64,000 nucleotides of DNA from NCBI GenBank assembly GCA_950295325.1, contig OX485806.1, positions 22,818,001-22,882,000 of the forward strand. The letters run 5' to 3'. Shown here in pieces: positions 22,329 to 34,592 of this stretch. This DNA comes from Polytrichum commune. Taxonomy: Eukaryota; Streptophyta; Polytrichopsida; Polytrichales; Polytrichaceae. The number at the start of each line of letters is the position of its first letter. The first letter of the stretch is position 1. The position numbers and the translations under genes are program-made. A model generated the notes under the pieces. The model did no database searches. It was not told where the DNA came from and worked only from the letters and a program-made list of their open reading frames with translations.

Positions 22329-23259
22329 AGCACACAAGATGTCTTCATGACCACCACCGAAGAAACGGATGGCATGCAGTTGGCAAACCATGTGCCTCCC
22401 CCGCCCACCACAACGTCATTGGTGGGAGCCATAGAACTATCAGATTCCGATAACTCATTAGCACTAGCTAAATTTTAGGTGTTTGTTTTTACAGAAGCCT
22501 AGCTGGGGTCACAAATGTCCTTAGTGGTTGTATTTAACAATATTGTGACTGAATGTATGTGCACATTGGCAATGTATATCTTCCATATATGTACTTGTAA
22601 TCTGTTGGAGAGTCATGGTTAAGTATGAGTTAGTGAAGGGCAACACAGAAATGACTGCACAGTTGCTATGTGAGAGTTGTTTTGGCACGTCACACCGGCA
22701 TGGATGAGTTGGACGATGAATAACTAACCTTTCACCAAAAGTTGCACATGTCATCCACGAGTCATTTCAGTAACTGAACAATGACTAAACGCTTGTACAC
22801 GTCATCCCAATCTTGGCGGGCGTGTGAGTCAGTCATTGAGCTCGAAATTCGTAGTCATTCTTTTGACAGGTCACTATTATCGAGAATAATTTTCATTCAA
22901 TTAATCCCTAATTTCCACGTCATTAGAGGGATGTAAGTGCCACATCACATATTTGTGTTATTTTTAAATAATAGTAAACACGTAGTCGTTAAATCACGAC
23001 CAGATAATGACTAACAGTCAGCCACGTCAAGATATTCTATCCACGTCATACACGAATGGATGTAGTGGATGAAATTTGTTAGACATAAAATGAGTATGTT
23101 GTGCGGTCGTCAACAGAGTTCATCTTTAGTCATTTAAATGACTAAACAATGACTCACATGTTAGCCACGTCACACAAGGTGACTTCATCAGGCATCACAG
23201 TCGTTTAATGAGTTGTTTAGGACACTGAGTCATTGATACCCTGGTTGGAATGGACAAGG
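22329..23259. other. CACTA right subterminal region
   Basis: No gene. Contains dispersed AACAATGACTAA, AGCCACGTCA and AGTCATT words in both orientations between about 22740 and 23230, the right-hand counterpart of the left subterminal repeats. Confidence 0.6.
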
Positions 23260-23271
23260 TTTGTTGTAGTG
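23260..23271 (-). repeat. Right terminal inverted repeat of the CACTA element
   Basis: Reverse complement CACTACAACAAA, followed by the target duplication ATG at 23272-23274. Confidence 0.9.
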
Positions 23272-23274
23272 ATG

Positions 23275-23540
23275 ATTTCCCCTTCCATATGGTCTAAGGT
23301 TTGGATTGCCCTACCTAAACCATCACAAATATGAGTTTGGAATATTTTGTATGTTATATTATATTGGTTCACATATTTCCCCTTCAATATGATCTATGGT
23401 TTGGATTGCCCTACCTAAACCATATTCATACAAGTTTTTGTGCGATAATATGAATGTTTTAAGATTTCCCCTTCAACTTGGCCTAAGGTTTGGATTGCCC
23501 GCCCTAAACAATCCCAAATATGAGTTATTAATGGGGTTCT
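23275..23540 (+). repeat. Three-unit tandem repeat beside the CACTA right end
   Basis: Units beginning ATTTCCCCTTC at 23275, 23375 and 23464 each continue with TAAGGTTTGGATTGCCC or a near match and a YCCTAAACCAT-like end. The first unit starts one base after the ATG duplication, so the CACTA element sits at the edge of this repeat. Confidence 0.65.
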
Positions 23541-24149
23541 TGTTCTAAACACCCGCTTCAAAGTGTTCGCATCTTACAACTTTCTCCAATATGTGTTCCA
23601 TTTATCCTTGTTCTTATTTCTGTGAATGTCTCAAAATGCCCAAAAAGTCTCAAATTAACGAATATAGTGTTCTATGTGATTATAGTCATTGGGTGAGCAC
23701 CTTGTGAGTACAAGTTGGGTGGTCAAGAATGCAACAATCTTATTTGAATCAGTTGATTCCACCACTAGCCCATATGACATGAAAGCTCTCAAACCTAGTT
23801 AAATCAAACATGAGGGAGCAACACTATGAAATTATTGAAATCCATTTAAAATTTATCATGTTTTGATTCTAGGTGATGCAATGGCTAGTACAAGAGTCTC
23901 TTTTCACACATCACATCTTCCAACAAGACAAAAGAAACTATAAGGATGTGCTAGAACTTATTAAAAGGATGTCAATCTTATTGTTTGTAAAAATACCCAA
24001 AAATAGGTTTCAAAGTAAAGTCATTGATAGAATTGGGCGCTTCCACCTTAGAGCCAAGTTCCAATGCTATAATTTTCTATTTCAAAATTGAAAATTTAGA
24101 CAAATGAAACATGCTTTATTTCATTGCCAAGAAATCTAAAAGGTCACTG
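23541..24149. other. Intergenic, nothing recognised
   Basis: AT-rich sequence between the tandem repeat and the solo LTR. Short open frames only. Confidence 0.4.
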
Positions 24150-25123
24150 TGTCGCTACCCTTGCTAGCTCCCCTTACCAATCTTAGTCATTTTTCAATTC
24201 TAGCAAGGGTCACGAGCGCTAACCCTTCGCATTCCGCCATGCTAATGGTTAGCTCCTCCTACCCCGGACCTTATAATTCATAAGAGGGGAACCAACCCTC
24301 CTACTTTGCTTTCGGGACTCACCCTTAATCAGTAACCAATTCTTAGATGTGGACTTCCATTTATAGAAGTCCAATTTTATGTTGATCATCGCGTTGCCGG
24401 AGCAACACTACAACAACCCGAAGCATACTAGGCAACTATGCCCTCACATTGGGCCAAAGCCCATGGAGGCCGTGCCGTTGAGCCTCGGGTGGGTGAGGCT
24501 ACACCACCTCATCCATATAAGCCTCTAGCACTCTACGCAAGGCCCCTACCCCACCGTCAAGAAACCTTTTGTCTCTCTACCAAGAGTTGGGGTCAAGTAG
24601 ACATTTTCCTTTAGCCGCAGGGCATAGAAACCCCCAGCAGCTTCAGAACACCATAACTTCCTTGTATGATGTCTGATGCTAACAAGCGACCACTCCATCT
24701 TCATCTACGCTTCACGTAGATGCCAACGGACTCATCCCTTGCTCCATTTGGGCAAATATTGAGGAAGTTATGCCTGTTCAAACCTTGGTAGTCCCGGGGG
24801 TCACTCCCAGCCACTTCTGTACCAGGGCGCTGTCTAGGGACATCGCCCCACTCAAATTGCCATATCTCCTAGCTCACACCTCCGATTGAGGTGTTCTTGA
24901 GCATTCTAGAATCCCCACGCCATAAGCTACACATACCTTATGGCCTTACCTTCATGACTCTTAATCTCTGTGGGTGGGAGGCATTCCCAACGCCCGGGAC
25001 CCTCACCCACACTAGGATCACTTGGGCCCTCTCACAAATGGTGCCACAAGTCCGAGGTGTCATTCCGGGGCCCCCCTTGTGCCCATGATATTTCAGGCAC
25101 TCCTCTTGGAGAGGCGCACGACA
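24150..25123 (+). mobile_element. Solo LTR, copy B (974 bp)
   Basis: Begins TGTCGCTACC and ends GCACGACA. Both flanks carry CACTG (24145-24149 and 25124-25128), a perfect 5-bp target duplication, so this is a solo LTR left by recombination between the two LTRs of an integrated element. Same family as 242-1215, 53118-53846 and 54000-55373. Confidence 0.9.
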
Positions 25124-26281
25124 CACTGGGACCTAAAGTAGAGGACAAGGTAACTCTTCAGGACTCACGTGGTGGAACCACAAACCCCAAGAAGGGTGAT
25201 CATCCTAAGCATGCACATGGTTAACTAATTGAACATTGAGTGTCATGTTGTTTCATACAATCTTTTAATGAGGCCTATGATAGAGTTCAAGCTTGTTGCC
25301 ACCCCAAGTAGCACCGAGTTTAGCAAGGACATCGTTGTGGATGGCTTCCCTCTTTGAGTCTTTAGGTGCTTTACTCCATGCAATCTGAGCGTATGCAAAC
25401 AAACTTTGCCAAATCGTTAGTTTTACTTTCCTTCCATCCCACCCTAATGTTGTTGAAAATTGGGTCATTCCTTTCAATCCAAATGGTTCATAATGTGATA
25501 CCGCGAAATAAGATCCAAATCCTTGAGACTTTGCAAAGGTCTGAATGGTATTTTCCTCCCAAAAAACCCATGATCCTAAACTCCAATCTAATCCTTCTTG
25601 ATTAGCTCTAGCAGTCACATCATTGGACATAATGCTAGTGGAAAAGTCTCCACCTTACATTCGATTGAGGATTTTCAAACTAGGTCCATCGAATGTCATC
25701 CAAATGGCAAAATTTAGTGCAACTATTGGAGTTTGGTGTGTAGGCACTATTGGAATCCAATGGATTTAATATCATATTCATTTGTTAACTTTGTGGCATT
25801 TTCAATTTCCAATGAAAGAAAATGTCATATTTGTGACATTATTGTGCTCAGTAAGTTGGCATTAACACAGTCAAAATGCATTTGTGAGGGTGAGGAAAAG
25901 CACAAAATTCTCACGCCTTTGCATCCACAATAAACATTGCTTTCAGAAGCTGACATGTTCTAACATTTATGAAAGTATCTTAAGATCAATTATGGTGACA
26001 CCTTGGCACATTTCCAATATGAACCCAATTCTTTTAGCCACTCCACATTCTGCTACGAAAGGAAGTCTCTTATTCTATCAAATATCCTTCCTCCCCTGTC
26101 TACACTGATCTTAGAGTGCTTATTCTTGATATATGGCTTCTTGAATCTGCCTTTAATATCATAGGACTTGCTGATAGAGCTACATGCACTCACTTATTGC
26201 AATGTCCAAAATTTAAGCTACATAACATTAGAGGCAATCAATATCTAGCTAGTCCGATTGTGTGTGTGTTGAATGGAATAA
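25124..26281. other. Intergenic, downstream of the P450 gene
   Basis: A minus-strand open stretch at 25265-25630 includes GWDGRKVKLTIWQSLFAYAQ. It has the look of decayed coding DNA, perhaps retrotransposon-related, but I cannot assign it. Otherwise nothing is recognised. The region directly after the P450 stop (26282) would hold its 3' untranslated end. Confidence 0.35.
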
Positions 26282-29200
26282 TCAAATTGGGCAATGACGG
26301 GGAGTAGCAATTGCCCGCAACGGTGTTGACAGCGGCGAGACGTCCGCGATGGACACGCTCATGTCCATGTCCTCGGGCCGCACGCCACGGGGCGGCGCCC
26401 ACGTGAAGCGGTGCACGAGGTTGGCGACGACGAGGAGCACGAGCGAGCTGCCGAGGTTGGCACCGGCACACGCACGCCGGCCAGCGCCGAAGGGGATGAT
26501 GCGCATGTGCTCTGGATCAGTGAGATGGGATGGGTTGGAGCCCTCCCACCGCTCAGGGCGGAACACGTGTGGGTCGGTCCAAAACTTCGAGCTCTTGCCG
26601 AGCTCGCCCACACTCACAAGCATGAGTGTGCCTGCGGGGATGTCATAGCCCTTCAATTTTGACGCTGCCATGCTTAGACGTGGCAACCCAAACGCACCCG
26701 GTGGGTGGAACCGGAAAACCTCCTTTAAGACACACTTGAGGTAGGGCATATTTGGCAGGTCCGCATCCCTCACCATCCGGGGGCCTCCACCTTCACTGCC
26801 GGTGCCCACCACACTGTCGAGCTCCTTTTGAAGCTTTCGCTGCATCTCAGGGTTTTTCACGAGCTCTGCCATCATCCACTCGCTCACGTAGACCGGCACA
26901 TCTAGCCCTGACCACATCAAATTCTGCAAAGGCCACAATAAACAGCCGACAGATGCTTAAGTTAGTACTGTAAGCAACTTCGTAGACTCGTCTACAATGT
27001 TGTATGTAACATTTGTTTGATAATATCATACAACTGACGAAAGCCTCTTGTGAGAAACCTTGTCACAGAGTGGCTCGAGGGTTCACCATGGTCCTTGATT
27101 CAGTCTCTAGGCCTGATGTAAGGTAGATGGGTCTTAAGTGGCTTGGTTTCTTATTCGGACACCTATGTTTGATTGTTCTGTGGTTCCGTGTATATCAAAG
27201 AGCAAACATCATACAAACATGTTTAACAGAGATTGGACTGCGTCTTCAAACATTAACAATTGCTTTACATTTAATAATTAACATAGTTGGGAGGACCTTT
27301 GTATCTAATTAAGAAACCAATCAACATGCACTTCCAGTAACTATAACTAAATCAAAGGAGGTCCAATTTTCAGCCCAGTTTTTACAGTTGTTTCTTTGTA
27401 GATTGGCTAATGCAACACAAGTTTTGTGATGTAAATCTAGCCGGTAGAAGCTGTAGAACATGACAAATGAACCAAATAACACCCACCGACCTTAGATAGG
27501 ACCACTCGTGAAAGTTGGCAACTTCATGTCACTTCTAAGTCCTCTACCACTCCCCACGTTTTGTCAACCACGTGTTTCCCCATATGAGAAATTGCCCGAA
27601 ATTCCTCAATGTGTTGAACAACTTTGTCAAGTATTTGATACAGATCTAGATGGCACCACTGATGAAAGCGGTACCTTTAACCAAACTCCTTGGTATTGGG
27701 AGAGGTGATAAACTATAAAGCCCCTATTTGATGACCAAAAAGCTTGTTGCCACAGGGTTTGCCACCAATGCCCCACTATCTATGAAGAAACTACACCAAA
27801 TGTTGTTATTACTGTGGGTTACCACTTGGAGTTACATGTTGATATAGCTTTTTACCGACGATATCCTTTTTTTACCAAGTTATATCATGTTCGTTGATGT
27901 GCATACTAAATTTTTATTAAGGTAGTTTGAGTATACACTCTATAAAATTTTATAGCAATGCTTAACTCCAGATAGTAACCCACACTAATAGGACAACTTA
28001 GGCCTGCTTTACACCGGTGGGCATCATTTCTTAACATCGTCATTATTTTTATCTACATTCACACATGGCCCATTGTTGACTTACCTCATACATAAAGTTA
28101 TCATTCCTAGGTTAAGTTACTGCACCGTCATATCCTAACAACACAAATTAGTTCCTAACTTTGGTGACAACTTACCTCATGCATACTAAAATGGTTAGCT
28201 ACATTTCAAGACCATGATAGTGACTAGTGACTTACTAGTTAATATCAAATGACATGTGAACATGCAACAAGCAAGGTGAGTCTAATGATGACATGTGCGA
28301 ATAGAAGTGCACTAAATATGATATTTAGTGTCACCAATTCTAATTGTCTTGCTCAATACTAATTGTAAACCATGGTATAGTGTCACCAACACTAAATGTT
28401 AACCCAAACATTGTTTGTCAATCCTTATAAATTTTTGGGGGGTTAAAGATTTACAGTGTTGTAATTATTGTCACTTACCAAGTGATTTTTCATCCAAATT
28501 TTACACTAACAAGAGAAGGTAGGGTTTTGGCCAATGGATGAACTCCTCCATCATCCATGACAGTATTTGTTCACTTATAAGAAATGTCATCTGAAAAGTT
28601 ACCATAATGACATTATTAAAATTAGGATTTACCCATAGATGTGAAACCTCCCTTAGTGTATTAGATGTGCCCTATTCACCAATGGTACGATCTCACTCAG
28701 TCAAAGGCACTGAGTCACAGAGTTGATGTACTTCAGGGCCCTTTTGTGATACGATGAGATTGATCGGGTTTTCCCCCTGCTTTGCAAAATAGAATTGATC
28801 TTGCTTTGCAGCACCATTATCGTCAGCATGGAAAGCTAATAAAATCGATCAATTCTAAATTGCAAAGCTTTGATTAGTTCTATCTTCAACATGATAGTAG
28901 GTTTGATTGGATTTTTCTTGAGGATGTTCTCATCCTGTGAGACGAAAGAAGGCGATCAAGGGCATGAACTCATCTTGACGCGAATGCACGATTAAGCTGC
29001 AGAATCATGAATCAATTGCTGATGGATTGAAATGTAGGGCGCGCTTACGAGAATGACAGCCTTCATAGTGATATCGTCAATATGCTTCTCCCCATCTAAG
29101 CCAGGCAACTCTTGCAGCACGTCCACGAAATCCATCGCTTTCTTCTGACTCTCCGGAGCTCGGGACCCGGCCATCATCGTCCGCGCCGCCCGGTGCTCAT

Positions 29201-30808
29201 CGATGATCGCTTGAATTTTGGCGTCAAGCTTGGCATGAATCTGCAGGCCGATCGAGACACATCTATGAATTGAAGCCGCATGAGGTTGAACTCTGGCTAT
29301 AAAATGTACATCATCGACACAAACTTTGTACGGAACAGGCACCAGATTTTCCCTGAACTTTTTATTTACTTCGAATTTGCAGAATCTTTACAAAATATTA
29401 ATGTGATGCATTGTTACCTACGTTTTACGTCAGTTCAAGATGAACTAGTGTACAGCTGTTAGTGTATGACTATATTATCATCAGAACATTTGTATGTCAA
29501 TATGTTTCGGTAACTTATGCTGTAACTGATTCCTGCACTTCTTTGTTCGACGACATTACTGAATCATTAAGTGTACAGGAATCGACATGCAGTAAGTGAC
29601 AATTCTACACATGAGTGATCACACCGATCGAGAAGAATTTACACATCAGTTTAAGATTGAACAGAAGGGGAATTATGTATGGAAATTCAGTGTGACTATT
29701 TCAACATTAAATTTGTCCGTCAATATGTTTCGGTAACTTATGCTATAAGTGAATCCAGCACTCCTTTGTTCGGTGACGTTTAAGTCTACAGGAAGCAGCA
29801 TGCATAAAGGGTTAATTGTAACCACCACACCAATCGAGAAGTATCTTATAAATAGGAGTGCAAGCAGCAATACTAAATCGAAGAGGAATCATTGAGATTC
29901 AATGCGACTTTGCATCAGAGAATTGGTATGTCAATGTGTTTCGGGAACTTGCAGCTTACGCGTCATACCTTCTTGGCATTTCTCAAATGGCCTTGCAAGT
30001 CGAGCGGCGCGAGCCACGGGATGAAGTCACTTATGTTAAAGACACCAAAGTAATGGAAACTGTCCATGAGCAGGCGCGCAACCTCGGAATTGTTGTCGTC
30101 GACGTTGTGACCGCCGCCGCCGGCATGGGTGGCGTCATGATGTGTGCCAAAGAACTTCTTCCCGAGAACCATGCCCGTAAGGATATTCATGTTGTTCCTC
30201 TCCAACATACCCCGGATCTCGACCTGGAGGCGGCCTGACTCGCCGACCGTTTCCACCGACGTCACGAGCTCGGCCACCTCCTTCTGCCGTAACCCCGCGA
30301 ACGACTCCAGACGCTTGTTCGACAGGAGCTCCATGACGCAGATTTTGCGCAGCGCCCTCCACCGGTCGCCCGGCGGGGTCATCACGAAGTCGCGACCGCC
30401 GTAGGTGAGGAAATGCCCGCACACCGTCTGCGGCCGCGATGTGAACACCTGGTCGTGCATGATCGAGTTGACGACGTCGGGGTCGTGCGTCACCACCGCG
30501 GGTTGCGACCCTAATTTTAAGAACACCAGCGAGCCATACTTCTGGGTTAGATCCGCCACTGTCTGGTGAGGATTAGGCCCCAGCGATGGCAGGCTGCCGA
30601 TCACAGGGTACACCTTCGGCCCGGGCGGCAGGTTAAGTTTGGATTTCGAGCTTTTCTGTTCCCAGAATGCCATGATCCCGAGCATCTTGTGGCTAAGCTC
30701 GAGGAACGTGATGAATGCCGTCGCGACCGTTCTGTACAACATCGCGGCAACCCAGTTACTGATGCTGTACCATTGGCTCCCCGCCCGCAGCGTGAAATGT
30801 GTGCCCAT
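26282..30808 (-). CDS. Cytochrome P450, CYP71 clan (A-type), possibly CYP703-like
   Basis: Three phase-0 exons: 30808-29969, 29240-29049 and 26923-26282. Borders are AAG/GTATGA, CTGCAG, CTC/GTAAGC and TTTGCAG. They encode 557 residues without a stop, somewhat longer than the usual 500-520. The ATG is in a good plant context (CAACATGG). Visible parts: an N-terminal membrane anchor near residues 19-38, the hinge LNLPPGPKVYPVIGS, a C-helix WRALRKICV, the K-helix Glu-x-x-Arg in LKEVFRFHPP, the PERF-type FRPERW, and the heme loop PFGAGRRACAGANLG with its Cys ligand. The second intron falls just before the I-helix, near the intron position conserved in plant A-type P450s. The I-helix reads SGLDVPV where the family has (A/G)GxDT(T/S). 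The acid is kept but the oxygen-activating Thr is Val. By eye the closest family is CYP703 (spore and pollen wall fatty-acid hydroxylases), but other CYP71-clan families remain possible. It would sit in the ER membrane and need a P450 reductase. Confidence 0.88.
27190..27487. repeat. Diverged copy of the CACTA-interior repeat, in P450 intron 2
   Basis: Aligns with 12250-12576. Shared landmarks in the same order include a CAAAGAACAAACA-like start, GAGATTGGA, GGGAGGACCT, CAACACAAGTTTTGT, TAGAAG and AATAACACCC. Similarity is roughly 60% by eye. It is an ordinary dispersed repeat or the source of the CACTA interior sequence. Confidence 0.65.
27806..27992. mobile_element. MITE, AGTGTGGGTTAC family, in P450 intron 2
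   Basis: Left TATTACTGTGGGTTACCA and right (reverse complement) TATTAGTGTGGGTTACTA inverted ends. The interior shares TTGGAGTTAC and TATATCATGTTC with the copy at 10554-10731. Confidence 0.65.
28310..28640 (+). repeat. Dispersed repeat, copy 1 (P450 intron 2)
   Basis: Matches the reverse complement of 35407-35780 over most of its length, including CAAGTGATTTT, GTCACCAACACTAAATG and CAATGGATGAACTC. Both copies have CACTA(A/C)ATATG at one or both ends, so it is probably a small TIR element. No clear target duplication. Confidence 0.65.
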
Positions 30809-33800
30809 GTTGCTTCCAATTCAAGTTTTCGACGTCGATTACAATGATATCGATCGTAGGTGGAGTGCTGCTAATTCTTGCAACGGCTACAAATCACAGC
30901 TGCCATGGAGCTTCTCGTCGTCGGGATAGGTATGAATGCTGCTGCATAAACCACACAGAATTTTCTTAGTGGTGCAATCTCGTGCTAAACTAAAGGAAAT
31001 CGAGGATTATATACGTGACAAGTGTACTAGTTTGGATTTTCGACGTTAGTCGATGTCTAATCTACTTCTCTGATGTGAGCCTGCAGGTTTAATCTCGTAG
31101 CTTGAGTGCGCTTTTCAAATGGGCACATGACATAGAACGCCGGTCGGGCTTATGTTCAATGCTCAGAAAGTTTCTCCGAAGTGGTTATAAGGAAATCGTG
31201 GACCTGATTGTACGTGGTGAGTAGTTGATCGTTTGCTCTTGACGCTGTCGGTGTGATTAACTTAGCAGCTAGCTGGCTATCGTAGCAGAAGTCTGCTTTT
31301 CACAATGGATACAATGGAGCTCGCCAGGCTATGATGCTACGATGATCATGAAACCATTTCGTTTCAATAGAGGTACAGAAATTGTACCGGATCACCAGAC
31401 TGCTTTTCCCGATGGATACTACAGCATAGAGCTCAACCATGAATGATTGACGCTTCACCAGGTATCCAAACACTCAAAGTAATTTTCAGCTAGTGGTCTA
31501 CTTCATACTAATTCAAGGACGTCAAAGAATTCAATGATTCTGTGGTGAGTACTGAGCCTGCCACTAGATTTCATAAGCAACACTCTTAATGGCAATGGAC
31601 ACAAATTACAATGAACAGTATGCAGCTCGCCGGGCTTACGAATGCTGAATCCCGATGGATATACACTCAAACATTATTCTTAACTTGTTCAAACCCAAAT
31701 TAGTCTATCCTGATGAATGCAACTTGCAACGGATACAAAATTCTACAGCACACAGCTGATCCTCGGGCACATAATTTAAGCTGGTGCTGGACATTGAATA
31801 CACCCATTGGAGACTCAGGCTTCTCTTACCGGTTCTGTCTCCGAGTGCCAACTTAAGTTGAAGGACATTTCATCTCAGAAAAAACCGGTTACAGTACCTG
31901 ATCTTCGATCCGTCCAGTATCTGTCGACGTTTGCGTCAATGCAGTCTATCGATCGGCTTACATATGTAGCAGCTCGGAGCTTGCAGGTAGCTCGATCGAT
32001 CGTAGCTACCAGCTAGGTAGCGGACTGGAGCTTGCAATGGGATCATACAATCAACAGCATCTATATACATGCATATAAATGCTGCTGCTGCGGCGATCGA
32101 CGAGCGCCTCCCAATGGAGGTTTCTGGGATTGTGGAGTTGATTCGACTCGTAGAAAGTAAGGGGCGTGATCACGTGAGGAAATAGTCGGTGGGCGGCGGT
32201 AATCGGTAAGGAGGAAGAAGATTCATGAGCAAATAGAGTCGAACTCCGCAAGCATGAGCGAGGACAATAATGCGAACTCCGAATCGGATTCTTGGTTTTA
32301 TAACGTCACGGATGGAAGGAGTTGTGGGCATGAGGAGACTTCAGGTGCAGCTGAAGAAGATCCCAAGCTTCTTACCAGCTGCAAGTACACTTTGTATATT
32401 TATATTGTAAATAAGGTAGACGCACCTAATGCCAACACAAACTCGTATTTAAGTAAATCCGGACATATGGCTTTTTGGTTGCCTCGATTTTATGGGCTGC
32501 TCCTATATGATCATTTGCTAAGAAAGAGAACTTGTACTTTGATAAATAGTAAAGACATGTCCATATTTGAGTTCCAAAGACAAAAAATAAAAATAAAAAT
32601 AAAAAACAAAACTTTGGCCTTCATTTAGATTTGTTGATCATTTCCCCGGAGAATGGACTCTTCATTGGAAACCTAACTAATGTGTGTGGGTCCCTATGAA
32701 TTCAAACCCCATGTATACAAGAAGTTTATAAAAAAACAAATATATGCGTACTAATTGCATGCTAGAAATGGACTCATGTATTATTACTAAGTTTTTCAAT
32801 TTGAAGTGGTAAATGCTTCCACTACACATACAAGATAAAAAAAATCATGAATTAAATAAATACGCCTTTATAGCATAGGAAATCCACTTTCACATTCCAA
32901 TGAGAACTCATTGAGCATTTAATTTCCAAAGCATGTAATTCAACGATTGCATCAAACCAATGAAGATTAAAGCACATAATTTACCCGCAACATGGAGAGC
33001 AAAACTCAATGGAGTCCATGAGCACTCGAAACGCCCTTAGTTTGTAAACATCCAAAACCAAAAATGCAAATCCTAATTAAAAAAAGGACAAGGTTGTCAT
33101 TGAGGAATATTACCCTATGACAACAATGGATGAAAATGGAAATTGGATGAAACTAACACATATATTGTGAAGATTCTCTTTATAGCTAAGGGCCCCCTTT
33201 TGTACATCTACCTTTATCTCAAATTTCTATATAGCCTTCTTGGGGGCATCACGGTTTGGGTACTACTTTTGGGTGTCTAACAGTTAAAGGACTAAATTCG
33301 ATAACTTTACATAGTTGGTGTGCTTAGATTTGTATTGTGGAGCAGATTTTGGATCATACCTACATTTAATATTCCATATTGAGTACACCGACAAAGTTAA
33401 TTTACAAGGAATAAGGTTATTTAAGATATCATTTTGATTCTTTAATGGAAATCCATGGGTGATGTCAAACTTGTTGACCTTAGGATCAATGAATGAAAAG
33501 GATAACAAAAATTAATTGAAACGATCCCAATTTTTTTTCCTCACAATTATCGTTCAATTGTGTACCAATAGAACTAAAAATGTATTGCATACCAATTGTA
33601 TAGCTTTACATATGACACCAAACATAGCCAACAGTACACAATAACATCGCTACATGAAAAAGGAACGTTTAGTATTAGAATTGGACATAAAAAATATATG
33701 TATGGACACATGACACTTACACCAAGGTACTAAGATGGAAAACATGAAATATATCACCTTCGATGTATACTTCAATAATGAAATTGCTATTGATGTGGCC

Positions 33801-34409
33801 CAAACAAGTCATATGACCTCTTTACAAGTCCTATGACCTATCTATTCATTTCATAAAGGATTTATCTATTATTGGTGATTATTTAATAATAAATAATATA
33901 TTTCTTGATAAATCCTATGACCTATCTTCTTATATATTTAAAATTTATTGATCAAATAATAGTAAATCATAATAAACGCTGAGATCCAATGCGACATAGT
34001 CCTTAATTCCTTTGTCCCAAAAGTAGTACCCCAATCATGAATGGCCCTTCTTGGATGTTTACACTAGACAAAAATAATACCTCTCACTTATGTGTACTAT
34101 GTACACTAATGCCTCGAATATTACCCCTTTTTACACGTACATTAGTTCGTACGTACTATGAAGAGTCCACCCCCCCCCCCCCCGCGGCCCCAGGGGATCA
34201 TCGCACACAAATTGCGTCTTTCATATTCTAAAAGAGTGGGTGCAAAGCTAAAAATGTTTGTTTAAATCATGCTTACCTTATCAATGATGAGGCAGGCATG
34301 CGTCATACCACATGTTTTAAGCCTCAATAAGGAGTGTTTTCTTACTTGATTATCCATGTACATGTTGTGTCAAATTTTCTTGAAAAGAACTTCACTGAAT
34401 ATGATAGTC
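30809..34409. other. P450 promoter region and intergenic DNA
   Basis: No further gene recognised. The part beyond 32640 is strongly AT-rich. A run of 14 C lies near 34170. A plus-strand frame of about 124 codons at 32254-32628 starts with an acidic, Ser/Asn-rich segment but shows no family features. Confidence 0.35.
31006..31013 (-). promoter_or_regulatory. Candidate TATA box of the P450 gene
   Basis: On the minus strand TATATAAT follows GTCACG, about 200 bases upstream of the ATG, with an ACGT core directly beside it. Position and sequence suit a plant TATA box, but there is no transcript evidence in the sequence. Confidence 0.35.
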
Positions 34410-34592
34410 AGTGTCACTTACTATTTGGAGTTACACAATGCCATGTATTTTTATTATTGATGTAATTTCTTACCAAGTAAACATGTTGATGTTCTATAAT
34501 GTCCAAACAATCAATTTGACATTTGTTGGTAAAATATGAGATATACAGTAAATAGATACAACATTGTGTAATTCCAAATAGTAAGTGTCACT
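34410..34592. mobile_element. MITE, 183 bp, with 31-bp terminal inverted repeats
   Basis: The left end AGTGTCACTTACTATTTGGA continues to ACACAATG at 34440. The right end 34562-34592 is its reverse complement with one mismatch. The ATTTGGAGTTAC core is shared with the elements at 10554 and 27806, so this is a sister family. Flanking duplication not evident. Confidence 0.75.

Larger units (their letters stand above)
3669..23271. mobile_element. 19.6 kb CACTA (En/Spm) transposon
   Basis: The left end begins CACTACAAGAAAA. The right end, reverse-complemented, begins CACTACAACAAAC, so the first 12 bases match with one mismatch. The flanking trinucleotides are ATG (3666-3668) and ATG (23272-23274), a perfect 3-bp target duplication as made by CACTA transposases. 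Inside are a Transposase_24/TNPA-like gene (minus), a Transposase_21/TNPD gene (plus), subterminal tandem repeats at the left, ATGACT-rich repeats at the right and in introns, and host gene fragments in the middle. Both transposase genes are broken, so the element could move now only with proteins supplied elsewhere. A 395-bp Tourist MITE inserted into it later. Confidence 0.92.

Noticed and set aside
1217-24149. LTR copies A and B as the long terminal inverted repeats of one giant element
   Set aside because: Copy B has its own 5-bp CACTG duplication and is a separate insertion; the CACTA element between them has its own boundaries.
25265-25630. Retrotransposon reverse-transcriptase fragment
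   Set aside because: No RT catalytic motif (YxDD) or other domain mark could be found; left as unassigned.
26349-26973. Long open frames on the plus strand over P450 exon 3, and similar ones over exon 1
   Set aside because: They are antisense to a GC-rich coding exon with clear P450 motifs on the other strand.
32254-32628. 124-codon plus-strand open frame upstream of the P450
   Set aside because: No family features, no splice or start support, and strongly AT-biased at its end.
34170-34183. Long runs of C here and near 45929 and 62153 as possible regulatory or structural elements
   Set aside because: Isolated homopolymers without neighbouring G-rich or structured sequence; length also unreliable in sequencing.
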